Below are positions 1 through 8,500 of a stretch of 64,000 nt of DNA, piece by piece. This stretch comes from Jeongeupia naejangsanensis (GTDB taxonomy: Bacteria; Pseudomonadota; Gammaproteobacteria; Burkholderiales; Chitinibacteraceae), in assembly GCF_016865585.1 (NCBI RefSeq), contig NZ_JAESND010000007.1, positions 148,079-212,078 of the forward strand, written 5' to 3'. Below the pieces are notes generated by a model, which was not told the DNA's origin, searched no databases, and worked only from the letters and a program-made list of their open reading frames with translations. A program made the translations under genes and the position numbers. Every line of letters begins with the position of its first letter. Positions within the stretch are counted from its first letter, which is position 1.

Positions 1-170
1 CTGATGCCGGCCCATTTGTGCCAGGCGATGACCTGGAACTTGAGCTTGAACGTCTGCGGGCCGAGTTCGAGGCTGTTGAAGTACCAGATCAGGCCGAAAG
101 CCGAAAAGATCAGCAGCGCCATCACCCAGTGCAGCGCCATCTGCAGCGGGTCGTAACGATCTCGCGACAT
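1..170 (-). CDS. cytochrome b561 (partial, C-terminus outside window)
   Basis: The gene runs off the left edge, so only about 56 N-terminal codons are seen. The start ATG is preceded by AGGA at a good distance. The protein begins MSRDRYDPLQMALHW and goes straight into a hydrophobic helix (roughly residues 11-30). The His-Trp pair in this helix is typical of the first haem-ligating helix of the cytochrome b561 (CybB/YodB) family, di-haem inner-membrane electron carriers of about 175-190 residues. A second conserved-looking HKW lies near residue 52. The family call rests on this N-terminal third only; no partner genes are visible. Confidence 0.7.
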   Translation of the reverse strand, partial: MSRDRYDPLQMALHWVMALLIFSAFGLIWYFNSLELGPQTFKLKFQVIAWHKWAGI

Positions 171-445
171 GAAGATTCCTTATTCAGATTTATTGACCTG
201 AAGCAAATAGTATTGCCGTAGGCTCATCGATGGATAGCTAAAAATATGCAACTGATAGTTCAAAAAAATAGAATGAGATGGCCAGGGCCACCGTCACAAT
301 GTAGCGCCGGGCTTCGAATCATGTCGAGTGCTTACGACCGGCAAAAGGCGATCTTGCGCTGCAGCAGGTAGAATCCCCTACGTGGATGTTTGCATATCTC
401 GCAGCGCGCCATTCCGGCGCGAGGCCTTTCAGGAATCTACTTGGC

Positions 446-1108
446 ATGAAAGACATCGAAAAGTTCATTGGCGGCTTCCGCCGCTTCCAGCACAAGTACT
501 TCGGCGAAGACACCAAGCTCTTCGAAAGCCTCAAACGCCGGCAGAAGCCGAAGACCCTGCTGATCGGCTGTTCGGACTCGCGCGTCGATCCGGCCATCCT
601 GACCGATTGCGATCCGGGCGACCTGTTCGTCGTGCGCAACGTCGCCAACTTGGTGCCGCCGTTCGAAACGGGTGGTCAGTACCACGGTGTGTCGGCGGCG
701 ATCGAGTACGCGGTCAAGAGCCTCAAGGTGAGGCAGATCGTCGTCATGGGCCATTCGGCCTGTGGCGGAATCGGCGCGCTGATGGCGGGTGACGATGCGT
801 CGAACGAAACCGACTTCATCGGCAGCTGGGTCAGCATCGCCAATCCGGCCAAGCAGCAAGTACTGGCCGAACTCGACTACAAGAGCCCGGAAGCACAAGT
901 CCGCGCTTGCGAGCTGGCGGCGATCATCGTCTCGCTCGACAACCTGATGTCCTTCCCGTTCGTTGCCGAACGCGTTGCTGCCGGCGAGCTGGCACTGATC
1001 GGCTGGTACTTCGACATCCAGCAGGGCGCACTGTTCCAGTTCAATCCGGACGTGAACGCCTTCGAAGCCGTGGTCGAAGCGCCCGACAACGGCGTCACGG
1101 CCGAGTAA
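446..1108 (+). CDS. can: beta-class carbonic anhydrase
   Basis: A 220-residue cytosolic zinc enzyme that interconverts CO2 and bicarbonate. The beta-class zinc site is complete: Cys42 and Asp44 in CSDSR, then His103 and Cys106 in GHSACGG; Arg46 forms the usual Asp-Arg dyad. An in-frame ATG lies 20 codons upstream, but the start at 446 has AGGAA 10 bases before it and gives the family's normal N-terminus. Its 3' end overlaps the convergent LysR gene by 14 bases, so the two transcripts are antisense at their ends. A gamma-class homologue is also present in this window (14803-15345). Confidence 0.93.
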   Translation: MKDIEKFIGGFRRFQHKYFGEDTKLFESLKRRQKPKTLLIGCSDSRVDPAILTDCDPGDLFVVRNVANLVPPFETGGQYHGVSAAIEYAVKSLKVRQIVVMGHSACGGIGALMAGDDASNETDFIGSWVSIANPAKQQVLAELDYKSPEAQVRACELAAIIVSLDNLMSFPFVAERVAAGELALIGWYFDIQQGALFQFNPDVNAFEAVVEAPDNGVTAE

Positions 1109-2012
1109 GCCCCGCCGCCACGCCGCCCGGCGTGGCATCGAACCAGCCGGCCAGCGCCTGCTGCAGCATGTGCTGCAGGCCGCGGACCGCCGGGGCCGGA
1201 TCGGCTTCGGCGCGCAGCAGGCGCAAATCCAGTGCCGGCAAGGCCGGCAATCCCGTTTCGGCGGCGTCGAGCCGCCGTACCCGCTCCGGCAGACCCAACG
1301 GCGTGCGCACCGCCAGGCCCAGCCCGGCGCCAACGGCCGACCAGATGCCGGCCAGACTGGTGCTGGTAAAGGCAATCCGCCACGCGATCCCGGCGTGATC
1401 GAGCGCATCGGCGGCCGCGCTGCGCATCAGGCACGGCGCCTCGAACGCAACCAGTGGCAATGCCGCACCAGCCTGCCATGCGCGATCGGCGTCGGCAGGC
1501 CCGATCCAGCACATCGGCACCGTACCCAGCCGCTCGGCATGACGCGCCGGCGTTCCGTCGTCCCAGGACAAAGCTACGTCGAGTTGCCCGGTGTCGATCC
1601 CCTTCATCAGTGCGGCGTTGCGGCCGACCGTCACGTCAAGCCGGACGTCCGGATTCGCACGGGCAAATTGTCCGAGCAGCTGTGGCAGCAGCGATTCGCC
1701 GAAATCCTCCGGCAGGCCGAGGCGGACTTCGCTGCTCTGGTTCATGCCGTGCAGCGCATCGGCTGCCGCATCATTCAACGCCAGCAACCGCCTTGCGTAA
1801 GCCAGAAGCGTCTCGCCGGCATCGGTCAGCACCAGCCTCCGGCCGGACTTGCGCAGGACGGGCGTGCCGGCCTGATCTTCCAGCTTCTTCAACTGGGCGC
1901 TGACGGCCGACGTCGAACGCCCCAGCCGGTCTGCCGCCTTGGCAAAGCTGCCCAGCTCGACGCCGGTGACAAAGCAGCGCAGGACATCCAGATCAAAGTG
2001 CACGCGTCGCAT
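1095..2012 (-). CDS. LysR-family transcriptional regulator
   Basis: A 305-residue LysR regulator. Residues 7-65 form the N-terminal winged helix-turn-helix (FAKAADRLGRSTSAVSAQLK is the recognition region), followed by the linker helix and a periplasmic-binding-like effector domain from about residue 90. It is transcribed divergently from the carboxymuconolactone decarboxylase-like/tautomerase/DUF4865 operon at 2120, with a 107-base gap. By the usual LysR logic it should control that operon and itself. The effector is not predictable from sequence. Confidence 0.9.
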   Translation of the reverse strand: MRRVHFDLDVLRCFVTGVELGSFAKAADRLGRSTSAVSAQLKKLEDQAGTPVLRKSGRRLVLTDAGETLLAYARRLLALNDAAADALHGMNQSSEVRLGLPEDFGESLLPQLLGQFARANPDVRLDVTVGRNAALMKGIDTGQLDVALSWDDGTPARHAERLGTVPMCWIGPADADRAWQAGAALPLVAFEAPCLMRSAAADALDHAGIAWRIAFTSTSLAGIWSAVGAGLGLAVRTPLGLPERVRRLDAAETGLPALPALDLRLLRAEADPAPAVRGLQHMLQQALAGWFDATPGGVAAGLTRP

Positions 2013-2119
2013 TAATAGTCCTGTTTTTCAGGATTGTTTATCAAAAACATTCCAATATTCAGTATTAAATTGCGGCGCTAAGGTGGTGGTGTCAAGTTTT
2101 CCTGCCAAGGAGCAATGCC
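2013..2119. promoter_or_regulatory. divergent control region, LysR / decarboxylase-like operon
   Basis: This 107-base gap is AT-rich compared with its surroundings. It contains the inverted repeat TCCTG-TTTTT-CAGGA (2019-2033) just upstream of the LysR start, and a second AT-rich partial dyad (AATATTCAGTATT, about 2055-2067). Either could be the LysR site; LysR proteins usually bind a T-N11-A dyad in such gaps. AAGGAG (2109-2114) is a strong ribosome binding site for the rightward gene. The binding assignment is inference. Confidence 0.4.
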
Positions 2120-2443
2120 ATGAACCTGCTGGATGGATTGGGCCAGCGTGCGCTGGGCCAACTGGCGCCGAAGCTCGCCGCGTTGTCCGACGAGGTGCTG
2201 TTCGGCGATGTGTGGCAGCGACCCCAGCTGTCGAAGCGCGACCGCAGTCTGATCACGGTGGCCACGCTGCTGGCGCTGGGCCGAAGCGAACAGCTGCCGT
2301 TCCATTTCAACCTGGCCCGCGCGCATGGCGTGAGCGACGACGAGTTGCGCGAGCTGGGTACGCATCTGGCGTTCTACGCCGGCTGGCCGGCTGCCGCATC
2401 GGCGCTGACCGTGCTGGGCCGTCCCGACCACGCACAGGAGTGA
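2120..2443 (+). CDS. carboxymuconolactone decarboxylase-like protein
   Basis: A 107-residue single-domain protein of the carboxymuconolactone decarboxylase/AhpD superfamily. The family signature is visible at about residues 33-75: SKRDRSLITVATLLALGR, then FHFNLARAHGVSDDELRE. The CxxC pair that makes AhpD a peroxidase is absent, so a decarboxylase or lyase-like or structural role fits better. It is the first gene of a three-gene operon; the tautomerase gene starts 5 bases after its stop. Substrate unknown. Confidence 0.82.
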   Translation: MNLLDGLGQRALGQLAPKLAALSDEVLFGDVWQRPQLSKRDRSLITVATLLALGRSEQLPFHFNLARAHGVSDDELRELGTHLAFYAGWPAAASALTVLGRPDHAQE

Positions 2444-2448
2444 ACATC

Positions 2449-2865
2449 ATGCCTTTCGCACGGATATCGCTTTTGCAGGGCAAGTCGCCGGCCTGGCTGC
2501 GGGCCGTCTCGGACGCGGTGCAGCAGGCACTCGAACAGTCTTTCGAAGTGCCTGCCGGTGACCGTTTCCAGGTGATCGAACAACTGGCGCCGGGCTCGCT
2601 GGTGTTCGATCGCGACTATCTGGGCGGCCCGCGTTCGGACGATTTCGTCCTGATCGCGCTGACCGCCGGCCGGCCACGCTCGACCGAAACCAAGCAGGCG
2701 TTCTTCAGTTGCCTGGCGCGCTTGCTCGAAGCCTCGCCGGGCATCCGGCCTGCCGACGTCATGGTGGTGATCACCACCACCGAACTGGACAGCTGGTCGT
2801 TCGGCTACGGTCGCGCCACGATGATCGTGCCGCCCGATGCAGCTCATGGCGGGGCGCCGCAATGA
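2449..2865 (+). CDS. tautomerase family protein
   Basis: A 138-residue protein beginning Met-Pro. After Met removal this exposes an N-terminal proline, the general base of the 4-oxalocrotonate tautomerase superfamily. The length and the pattern (VFDRDYLGG, then a C-terminal SWSFGYGRA) match the longer tautomerase_2-type branch rather than the 62-residue 4-OT enzymes. It sits between a decarboxylase-like gene and a DUF4865 gene and overlaps the latter by ATGA, so the three are translationally coupled. This trio probably acts on one small organic substrate that I cannot identify. Confidence 0.82.
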   Translation: MPFARISLLQGKSPAWLRAVSDAVQQALEQSFEVPAGDRFQVIEQLAPGSLVFDRDYLGGPRSDDFVLIALTAGRPRSTETKQAFFSCLARLLEASPGIRPADVMVVITTTELDSWSFGYGRATMIVPPDAAHGGAPQ

Positions 2866-3458
2866 TCGCGATGCAGTACAGCATTCTGCTGCCGGCCAAC
2901 TACGACATGGCCATCATCGACGCACGGATCGCGACCAGGGGCGGGCTGACGGATCGGCTGTCCGGGCTGATTTTCAAGGCTTACCTGAGTGCAAGGCGTA
3001 GCGAGGGGGCGCGGCACAATCTGTATGCGCCGCTCTATCTCTGGCAGGACATCGCCGCAATGAACGCCTTTCTGAGCGGCCCGGGTTTCGCCGGACTGTG
3101 CGCCGATTTCGGCCGGCCACCGGTGCAATGCTGGCCGGTCTGGCAGGCGGGGTGGACCGGGGACTTGCCAAACGCACGGTTTGCCAGCCGCACGCAGCTG
3201 GCAATGGCCCCGGCCGGGGGACTGGGTGACTTGAGGGCTGCCGAAGCCGGGATGTCACAACAACGGATCAGCGAGCACGGTGCTTGCGCCGCGCTGGTCG
3301 CCTACGACCCGATCAGCTGGACGCTGACGCGGTTTGCCTTGTGGACTGATCGACCGATGCCGGATGAAGTGGGCGATGTACAGCCGTATGCGGTCGGCCA
3401 CGTCTCCGCGCCCGGACTGATGCAGGCGGCAGAGGGCTACTGCGCCTTGGCGCGGTAG
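2862..3458 (+). CDS. DUF4865 family protein
   Basis: A 198-residue protein starting in the ATGA overlap with the tautomerase gene. It begins MIAMQYSILLPANYDM and carries WPVWQAG and RTQLAMAP segments typical of DUF4865, a family often found beside tautomerase and LysR genes. The fold looks like a ferredoxin-like (EthD or dimeric alpha/beta barrel) duplication, but this is a weak inference. No catalytic motif is recognised. The 3' end overlaps the convergent TPR gene by 22 bases. Confidence 0.7.
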   Translation: MIAMQYSILLPANYDMAIIDARIATRGGLTDRLSGLIFKAYLSARRSEGARHNLYAPLYLWQDIAAMNAFLSGPGFAGLCADFGRPPVQCWPVWQAGWTGDLPNARFASRTQLAMAPAGGLGDLRAAEAGMSQQRISEHGACAALVAYDPISWTLTRFALWTDRPMPDEVGDVQPYAVGHVSAPGLMQAAEGYCALAR

Positions 3459-3901
3459 GTGTCGATGGCGGCGGCGAGGTCGCGTTCCTCTTCGCAAGTG
3501 CCGCACAGCGTTTTCAACTGGTCGAGTACGGCTTGCGCCTTCTCGGGTTGTCCGGCCTGCAGCCAGGCTTCGCCGAGATATTCATGCGCACCGAGGTGGC
3601 GCGGGTTCAGTCGCAAGGCTTCGTCGTAAGCGGCAAAGGCCTGCTGCAGGTTGCCGCGCTTGCGCTCGCAATAGCCGGTCCAGTTCCACAGGTCGGCATT
3701 GCGCGGGTCGCGCTGTCGCGCCGCGTCGAGTACCTGCAGGGCCTGATCCCATTGCTGCTGGTCGATCGACTGGCGTGCGCTGGCGATGGCCTTGCTGGTC
3801 TCGCTGTCGGCGCTGCTTCTGGCCGGTGGTGATCCGCCGCCCGATGCCGATGCCAAGCCGGCGAGCATCAGGCCCGCCACCAAACAGAACGTCCGCCACA
3901 T
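3437..3901 (-). CDS. secreted TPR-repeat protein
   Basis: A 154-residue exported protein. I chose the ATG at 3901 because GGAG lies 7 bases upstream and the product opens with a clean signal peptide (MWRTFCLVAGLMLAGLASAS); an ATG 7 codons further out has a weaker site. Residues about 40-140 hold three tetratricopeptide repeats (ADLWNWTGYCERKRGNLQQA and HLGAHEYLGEAWLQAGQPEK are clear). The C-terminus carries a CGTCEEE cluster whose CxxC could bind metal or form a disulfide. Likely a periplasmic scaffold; partner unknown. Confidence 0.75.
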   Translation of the reverse strand: MWRTFCLVAGLMLAGLASASGGGSPPARSSADSETSKAIASARQSIDQQQWDQALQVLDAARQRDPRNADLWNWTGYCERKRGNLQQAFAAYDEALRLNPRHLGAHEYLGEAWLQAGQPEKAQAVLDQLKTLCGTCEEERDLAAAIDTYRAKAQ

Positions 3902-3934
3902 GGGTTTGCTCCAGACCGTCATCTTCTGAGCATG

Positions 3935-3969
3935 ACAAAACGCGCCGGCAGCGGGGCTGCGGGCGCGTT
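3935..3969 (-). terminator. probable terminator after HAD phosphatase gene
   Basis: AACGCGCC pairs with GGCGCGTT across an inner GGCAGC/GCTGC stem. Reading leftwards it is followed by TTTTGTC, a short U-tract. It lies just after the stop of the leftward HAD gene and separates it from the TPR gene. Confidence 0.55.
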
Positions 3970-3993
3970 GTCGGCGTGACGGGCGGTGCCGGG

Positions 3994-4791
3994 TCAGTCG
4001 AGCTTGAACAGCTCGCGCAGCTTCAAGGCGACCGAGGCATCGGTATTGCGGCCGATCTGCGGCACATCGGGCAGCAACGCGACGAGCTTGGCATTGGCAT
4101 TGCCCATCAGGAACGGGTGACCCACGGTGCCGAGCATTTCGAGGTCGTTCAGGCCGTCGCCAAACGCAACGCAGTCCTTCATGTGCAGGTCGAGCTCATC
4201 GAGCACCACTTGCAGCGCGTGGCCCTTGGACACGGTCGGCGCCATGATTTCCAGGCAGTTCGGCAACGAATAGGTGATGTACAGCCCGTGGCCGAAACGC
4301 TCGTACAGCTTGGCTTCGATCTTGGCCAGATGCTCGGGGTCGGCAATGTACAGCACCTTGCCGACGCCTTCGCCGTCGTGATTGGGCAGGTCGGCAACGC
4401 GGTAGGTGAAGCCGGAGTCCTTGTGCATCTCCAGCAGCCAGTCGCACTCCTCGCCAACCAGCCACTCTTCGTCGAGGTAGAGGTTGACTTGGGCGCCGTC
4501 GCTGAACTCGGGCTGCATCATCTCGCGCACGATGGCCGGGGCGATGTTCTTGGCGTAGATCTGCCGGTTGTCCGGATCATGAATCCGTGCGCCGTTGGAC
4601 GTGACCAGATGGGCACGAATGCCCAGCGCGGCGCGGATGCCGCGCACGTCGCAGTAATGGCGACCGGTCGCGATGATCAAGGGAATGCCGCGCGCTTCCA
4701 GCGTTTGCAGCGTCTGGGCGGTGAAGGCCGAGGCGGTATGGTCGCCGTCGAGCAGCGTACCGTCGAGGTCGGAGGCAATAACCTGATACAT
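3994..4791 (-). CDS. Cof-type HAD-IIB phosphatase
   Basis: A 265-residue cytosolic phosphatase of the haloacid dehalogenase superfamily, subclass IIB (Cof/YigL/YbiV group). Motif I is DLDGTLLDGD (nucleophile Asp8, acid Asp10), motif II is IIATGRH, and motifs III/IV appear as VSKGHAL and FGDGLNDLEML near the C-terminus. The alpha/beta cap lies at about residues 85-185. Family members dephosphorylate sugar phosphates, FMN or PLP; which one applies here cannot be read from sequence. A hairpin terminator follows it. Confidence 0.88.
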   Translation of the reverse strand: MYQVIASDLDGTLLDGDHTASAFTAQTLQTLEARGIPLIIATGRHYCDVRGIRAALGIRAHLVTSNGARIHDPDNRQIYAKNIAPAIVREMMQPEFSDGAQVNLYLDEEWLVGEECDWLLEMHKDSGFTYRVADLPNHDGEGVGKVLYIADPEHLAKIEAKLYERFGHGLYITYSLPNCLEIMAPTVSKGHALQVVLDELDLHMKDCVAFGDGLNDLEMLGTVGHPFLMGNANAKLVALLPDVPQIGRNTDASVALKLRELFKLD

Positions 4792-4915
4792 GGGAACTCC
4801 GGGCAGAGGAATCCGATCATTCTACGGCGCCGGCTTCCTGATGAGCAGTCAAAAATGCCGCTGGCGTGCCGCCGCGCCTAGCGGATTTCCCCGATGCGCG
4901 GTGGCGGCGGAGCGT

Positions 4916-5566
4916 TCAGAACCCCGATCCCGGTTGCGCCAGATAATCGAGTTCGTCCGGGGTGCACTCGCGACCGAGGACGGCGTTGCGGTGCGGAAAG
5001 CGGCCGAAGCGGGTGATGACGTCATGGTGCAGCACCGCGTAACGGTGGAATTCGCCGAGTACATCGTGGCCGAGCCATTCGGCGGTCAGCGCGAGCATGC
5101 GTTCCTGATCGGCCAGCGATTCGGAATGCTCGAACGGCAGGTAAAGGAACAGTTGCTCGACCGGCGTCAGTGCTTCGTGCCAGCCGGTCTCCAGCGCGGC
5201 GTGCGCGACTCGGCAGGCCAGCGTGTCTCCGGCAAAGGCCTTGGCGCTGCTGCGGAACAGGTTGCGCGGGAACTGGTCGAGCACGACGACCTGCGCCAGC
5301 GCGCCACGGGCGTCGGCGGCCCAGCTGTCGCAGCCACCGGCGAGGGCGGCATCGACGGTGGCAAGAAAGCGCCGGCGGATTGCGGCATCGAACACCGGGT
5401 CCTTGCGGAACCAGGCGGCACGGGGCTGCTGGTAATCCGGGTCGTCCGGGCAGCCGAACCAGAAGGCCAGCACCTCGTCCGGCGTGGCGATGGTGTCGTG
5501 ACCGGCTTTGACCCGGCCGCTTTTCACTTGGCCTTCCGGGCTGGATCGGCGAATCAGTTCGGGCAT
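4916..5566 (-). CDS. DUF924 family protein
   Basis: A 216-residue protein with the DUF924 signature: EVLAFWFG near residue 31, the AAWFRKDP segment, LDQFPRNLFR, and the C-terminal HYAVLHHD/RFGRFPHRN motif seen as HRYAVLHHDVITRFGRFPHR. The fold is TPR-like and all-helical, with no established enzymatic activity. The N-terminal 25 residues before the conserved core are basic and may include extra codons if an internal start is used. It is divergent from the flavoprotein gene at 5656. Confidence 0.85.
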   Translation of the reverse strand: MPELIRRSSPEGQVKSGRVKAGHDTIATPDEVLAFWFGCPDDPDYQQPRAAWFRKDPVFDAAIRRRFLATVDAALAGGCDSWAADARGALAQVVVLDQFPRNLFRSSAKAFAGDTLACRVAHAALETGWHEALTPVEQLFLYLPFEHSESLADQERMLALTAEWLGHDVLGEFHRYAVLHHDVITRFGRFPHRNAVLGRECTPDELDYLAQPGSGF

Positions 5567-5655
5567 TACGGCGGCCTCCGGGCGGTTGATGCTTCGCAGT
5601 GTAAACCGCTGGGCTTGCGGCGCGGCTACAATCGCCGCTCGCAGGGAGACGTGAT

Positions 5656-6831
5656 TTGGAACGCAAGACGAAGGTAGACGTGGTGGTGCTGGGTGCCGGC
5701 GCGGCAGGGATGATGTGCGCAGCGACCGCCGGCATGATGGGACGCAGCGTGGTGCTGATCGACCACGCCAGCAAGCTGGCCGAGAAAATCCGCATTTCCG
5801 GTGGTGGCCGGTGCAATTTCACCAACCTCAATGTACGGCCCGAGTGCTATCTGTCGCAGAACCCGCATTTCGTCAAATCGGCGCTGGCGCAGTACACCCA
5901 GCACGACTTCATCAAGCTGGTCGAGTCGCACGGGCTGACCTACCACGAGAAGACGCTGGGCCAGCTGTTCTGTGATCAGGGCTCCGGCGCAATCATCGAC
6001 ATGCTGAAGGCCGAGGTCGACCAGGTCGGCGTGACGTGGCGCATGCAGACGCCGATCGGCGCGGTCCGGCAGGTTGAAGGCGGCTTCGAGGTCGACGCTG
6101 GTGATGAAATCTGGTGCTGTGCATCGCTGGTCGTCGCCACCGGCGGGCTGTCGATTCCGCAGATCGGCGCCACCGGCATCGGCTACGATCTTGCCCGCCA
6201 GTTCGGGCTGGCCATCGTGCCGACCAGTGCCGCGCTGGTGCCGCTGACTTTCCAGCCGCAGGACCTGTGGGGCGAGCTGGCGGGCGTGGCGCTCGAATCG
6301 GCAGAGGTCGGCGCCGGCAAGGCGCGTTTCCGCGAGGACGTGCTGTTGACGCACAAGGGCGTGTCGGGCCCGGCGATCCTGCAGGTCTCGTCGTACTGGC
6401 AACCGGGGGAGCCGGTCCACATCGATCTGCTGCCCGACGAGGATCCTGCCGCCTTCCTCGAAGAGGCCAATCGCGACGCCTTGTTGTCGACCGTGCTGGC
6501 CGAACGTCTGCCGCGACGCTTTGCGCAGGCGCTGGCGGCCCAGTTCGGCGAGATCAAACCGCTGAAGCAGTACTTGCCCCGACAGGTGGCCGAGGTCGCC
6601 ACCCGTTTGTCGGACTGGCAGGTCGTGCCTTCCGGTACGCTGGGCTACAAGAAGGCCGAAGTGACCAAGGGCGGTGTCGACACCAAGGCCCTGAATTCCA
6701 AGACACTGATGGCGCGCGACGTGCCGGGCCTGTTCTTCATCGGCGAGGTGGTCGACGTGACCGGCTGGCTCGGCGGTTACAATTTTCAGTGGGCCTGGTC
6801 ATCGGGCTATGTGGCGGGAATGAATGCCTAG
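5656..6831 (+). CDS. HI0933-family flavoprotein (NAD(P)/FAD-dependent oxidoreductase)
   Basis: A 391-residue flavoprotein. The only suitable start is TTG at 5656 with GGGAG about 9 bases upstream; it puts the dinucleotide-binding motif GAGAAGMMCA at residues 12-21. Family hallmarks follow: GGGRCNFTN near residue 52, VVATGGLSIPQIGATG in the middle and a C-terminal GWLGGYNFQWAWSSG that closes over the flavin. This matches the HI0933/YhiN (TIGR00275) family, whose substrate is unsettled. No terminator lies immediately after the stop. Confidence 0.87.
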   Translation: MERKTKVDVVVLGAGAAGMMCAATAGMMGRSVVLIDHASKLAEKIRISGGGRCNFTNLNVRPECYLSQNPHFVKSALAQYTQHDFIKLVESHGLTYHEKTLGQLFCDQGSGAIIDMLKAEVDQVGVTWRMQTPIGAVRQVEGGFEVDAGDEIWCCASLVVATGGLSIPQIGATGIGYDLARQFGLAIVPTSAALVPLTFQPQDLWGELAGVALESAEVGAGKARFREDVLLTHKGVSGPAILQVSSYWQPGEPVHIDLLPDEDPAAFLEEANRDALLSTVLAERLPRRFAQALAAQFGEIKPLKQYLPRQVAEVATRLSDWQVVPSGTLGYKKAEVTKGGVDTKALNSKTLMARDVPGLFFIGEVVDVTGWLGGYNFQWAWSSGYVAGMNA

Positions 6832-7054
6832 TGCTACGGTGGAAGAGTAGGTAGGGGCGCGGGCCGGAGTTCTGCCAACGCCCTGTACTGCCGGTGAAGC
6901 AAAAGCCGGCCATCGGTCGAACTGCGGTTCGGCCCGGAACCTGCCGGTGGCAATCGAGGCGAATTCAACATGTGCCTGCGATTATGGAGCTGCCGGACTC
7001 GTTCCAGCGGGGCGCCATGCGGCGCCCTGTTTCTTTATGACGACCTGCAGGTCA
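6832..7054. other. gene-free stretch with GC-rich dyads, possible small RNA
   Basis: No protein-coding frame is convincing here. The stretch has several short GC-rich dyads (for example GCCGGTGAAGC and GCCGGTGGC half-repeats near 6890-6950). It ends in a rightward hairpin GGGCGCC-atgc-GGCGCCC (7010-7027) followed by TGTTTCTTT. That hairpin lies 180 bases after the flavoprotein stop, so it may end a long 3' UTR or an independent small RNA. I looked for 6S RNA features and did not find convincing ones. Confidence 0.3.
7010..7036 (+). terminator. rightward intrinsic terminator
   Basis: A 7-bp GGGCGCC/GGCGCCC stem with loop ATGC is followed by TGTTTCTTT. It is the only terminator candidate for the rightward flavoprotein transcript or for a small RNA in the preceding gap. 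Confidence 0.6.
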
Positions 7055-7080
7055 TGAAAAAGGGCGCCAGCGGCGCCCTT
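7055..7080 (-). terminator. intrinsic terminator of the bamE-dapB transcript
   Basis: A 9-bp perfect stem, AAGGGCGCC/GGCGCCCTT with loop AGC, is followed leftwards by a run of T. It lies 18 bases after the dapB stop. It shares its GGGCGCC core with the rightward terminator 25 bases away, so the two converging transcripts end back to back. Confidence 0.85.
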
Positions 7081-7098
7081 GATTTTGTCGGCCGGTAC

Positions 7099-7899
7099 TC
7101 AGCGCAGGCCGAGTACGTCCTGCATGTCGAAAAACCCCGACTGCTTGCCGGCGAGGAAATGCGCGGCGCGGATGCTGCCCTGAGCATAAATCGTCCGGTT
7201 GCTGGCCTTGTGGCTGATCTCGATGCGTTCACCCAGACCGGCAAACATCACCGTGTGGTCGCCGATCACGTCGCCGCCGCGCAGCGTGGCAAAACCGATG
7301 GTGCCGGGTTCGCGTTCGCCGGTGATGCCTTCGCGGGCGTAGACGGCCGCTTCCTTCAGCGTACGGCCTTGTGCCGTGGCGACGGTTTCACCGAGCATCA
7401 GCGCGGTGCCCGACGGGGCATCGACCTTCAGCCGGTGGTGCATCTCGACCACTTCGACGTCGTAGCCGACATTGAGCGCCTTGCCGGCGACTTCAAGCAG
7501 CTTGATCAGCAGATTGACGCCGACACTCATGTTGTAGGCATGGACGATGGCGATGTCGGCTGCCGCTTCGCGGATCGCGGCGCTGCCGGCTTCGTCGAAA
7601 CCGGTGGTGCCGATGATCATGTTGACGCCGTAGGCGCGGCAGGCGGCGACGTGCGCCAGCGTGCCCTCGGGCCGCGTGAAGTCGATCAGCACGTCGGCCC
7701 CTTCGAGTGCCGTCAGATCGGCACCGATGAGTACGCCGCTTTGCTTGCCGAGGAATGCGGTCGCATCCAGGCCCAGCGTGTCGGAGCCCGGACGGTCGAG
7801 CGCGGCATGCAGCTCGCAGTCGGTGGCGGCCAGCGTGGCTTCGACCAGCATCCGGCCCATGCGGCCGGACGCGCCGGCAATGGCGATACGGATGGCCAT
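7099..7899 (-). CDS. dapB: 4-hydroxy-tetrahydrodipicolinate reductase
   Basis: A 266-residue cytosolic enzyme of lysine and diaminopimelate synthesis that reduces the DapA product with NAD(P)H. Residues 6-16 carry the nucleotide-binding GASGRMG. The catalytic and substrate region [15 protein letters not shown] is intact, with the His-His and Lys of the family consensus; AYNMSVGVN is also typical. The start with GGAG 5-8 bases upstream was chosen over an ATG 18 codons further out that lies inside bamE. It follows bamE by 4 bases, so the two share a transcript. Confidence 0.95.
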   Translation of the reverse strand: MAIRIAIAGASGRMGRMLVEATLAATDCELHAALDRPGSDTLGLDATAFLGKQSGVLIGADLTALEGADVLIDFTRPEGTLAHVAACRAYGVNMIIGTTGFDEAGSAAIREAAADIAIVHAYNMSVGVNLLIKLLEVAGKALNVGYDVEVVEMHHRLKVDAPSGTALMLGETVATAQGRTLKEAAVYAREGITGEREPGTIGFATLRGGDVIGDHTVMFAGLGERIEISHKASNRTIYAQGSIRAAHFLAGKQSGFFDMQDVLGLR

Positions 7900-7903
7900 G
7901 GGA

Positions 7904-8362
7904 TTACTCCTTGAGCAGTGGTTTGACTTCCTGGGTCGGGCTGTCGGCCGCACCTGGTGCTACGGTGCTTTGCAGGTTCTTGTTGTCGGCATCCGGACGC
8001 GAATCAAGCATCTTGCCGTCCTTCGCGCGAATCGCCTCGGGCAGCGTGTCGCCTTCCCAGCGGGTCAGGCTGTCGCCGTCGAAGAACACTGCGAAGGTTT
8101 TCTTCTGTTCAAGCTTGCCGCCGCGTGCATCGCTGTACACGTAGTCCCAGCGATTGGCGTGGAACGGGTCGTTCAGCAGCGGCGTGCCCAGCAGAAAGCG
8201 GACTTGTGCGCGGGTCATGCCGGGTTTGAGCTGGCCGACCAGATCGGCGGTGACTTCGTTGCCTTGGGGAATATCGAGTTTGTACGGGGTCAGCCAGTTC
8301 ATGACACCGCAGCCGCTGAGCATGACTGCTGCGACCAGGGGGGCGATCAAGCGAAGTTGCAT
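7904..8362 (-). CDS. bamE: outer-membrane assembly lipoprotein BamE
   Basis: A 152-residue lipoprotein subunit of the BAM complex that inserts beta-barrel proteins in the outer membrane. The signal peptide ends in the lipobox LSGC (Cys18). The SmpA/BamE core is at residues 35-100, with the hallmark [19 protein letters not shown] followed by RWDYVY. The C-terminal tail (about 110-152) is longer than in E. coli and of low complexity. The gene is upstream of dapB and divergent from fur, an arrangement common in beta- and gammaproteobacteria. Confidence 0.95.
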   Translation of the reverse strand: MQLRLIAPLVAAVMLSGCGVMNWLTPYKLDIPQGNEVTADLVGQLKPGMTRAQVRFLLGTPLLNDPFHANRWDYVYSDARGGKLEQKKTFAVFFDGDSLTRWEGDTLPEAIRAKDGKMLDSRPDADNKNLQSTVAPGAADSPTQEVKPLLKE

Positions 8363-8500
8363 GGAGCCTGCAATCCGTGGAAATGGGCCAATCGGTGTGC
8401 CGGCACCCGGTTGGAGTCGGCACGGTAAACGCTATATCATACCGGTAGTCGCCCGGCCTCGCAGCCTTGGCGAATCTACCTTGCCCGGATACGGAACCCA

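Noticed and set aside
2054..2075. Exact LysR T-N11-A site at the AT-rich dyad
   Set aside because: Several overlapping choices fit equally badly; only a general control region is annotated.
6832..7036. Possible 6S RNA
   Set aside because: No convincing central bubble flanked by a long closing stem with the conserved bases; kept only as an unspecified small-RNA candidate.
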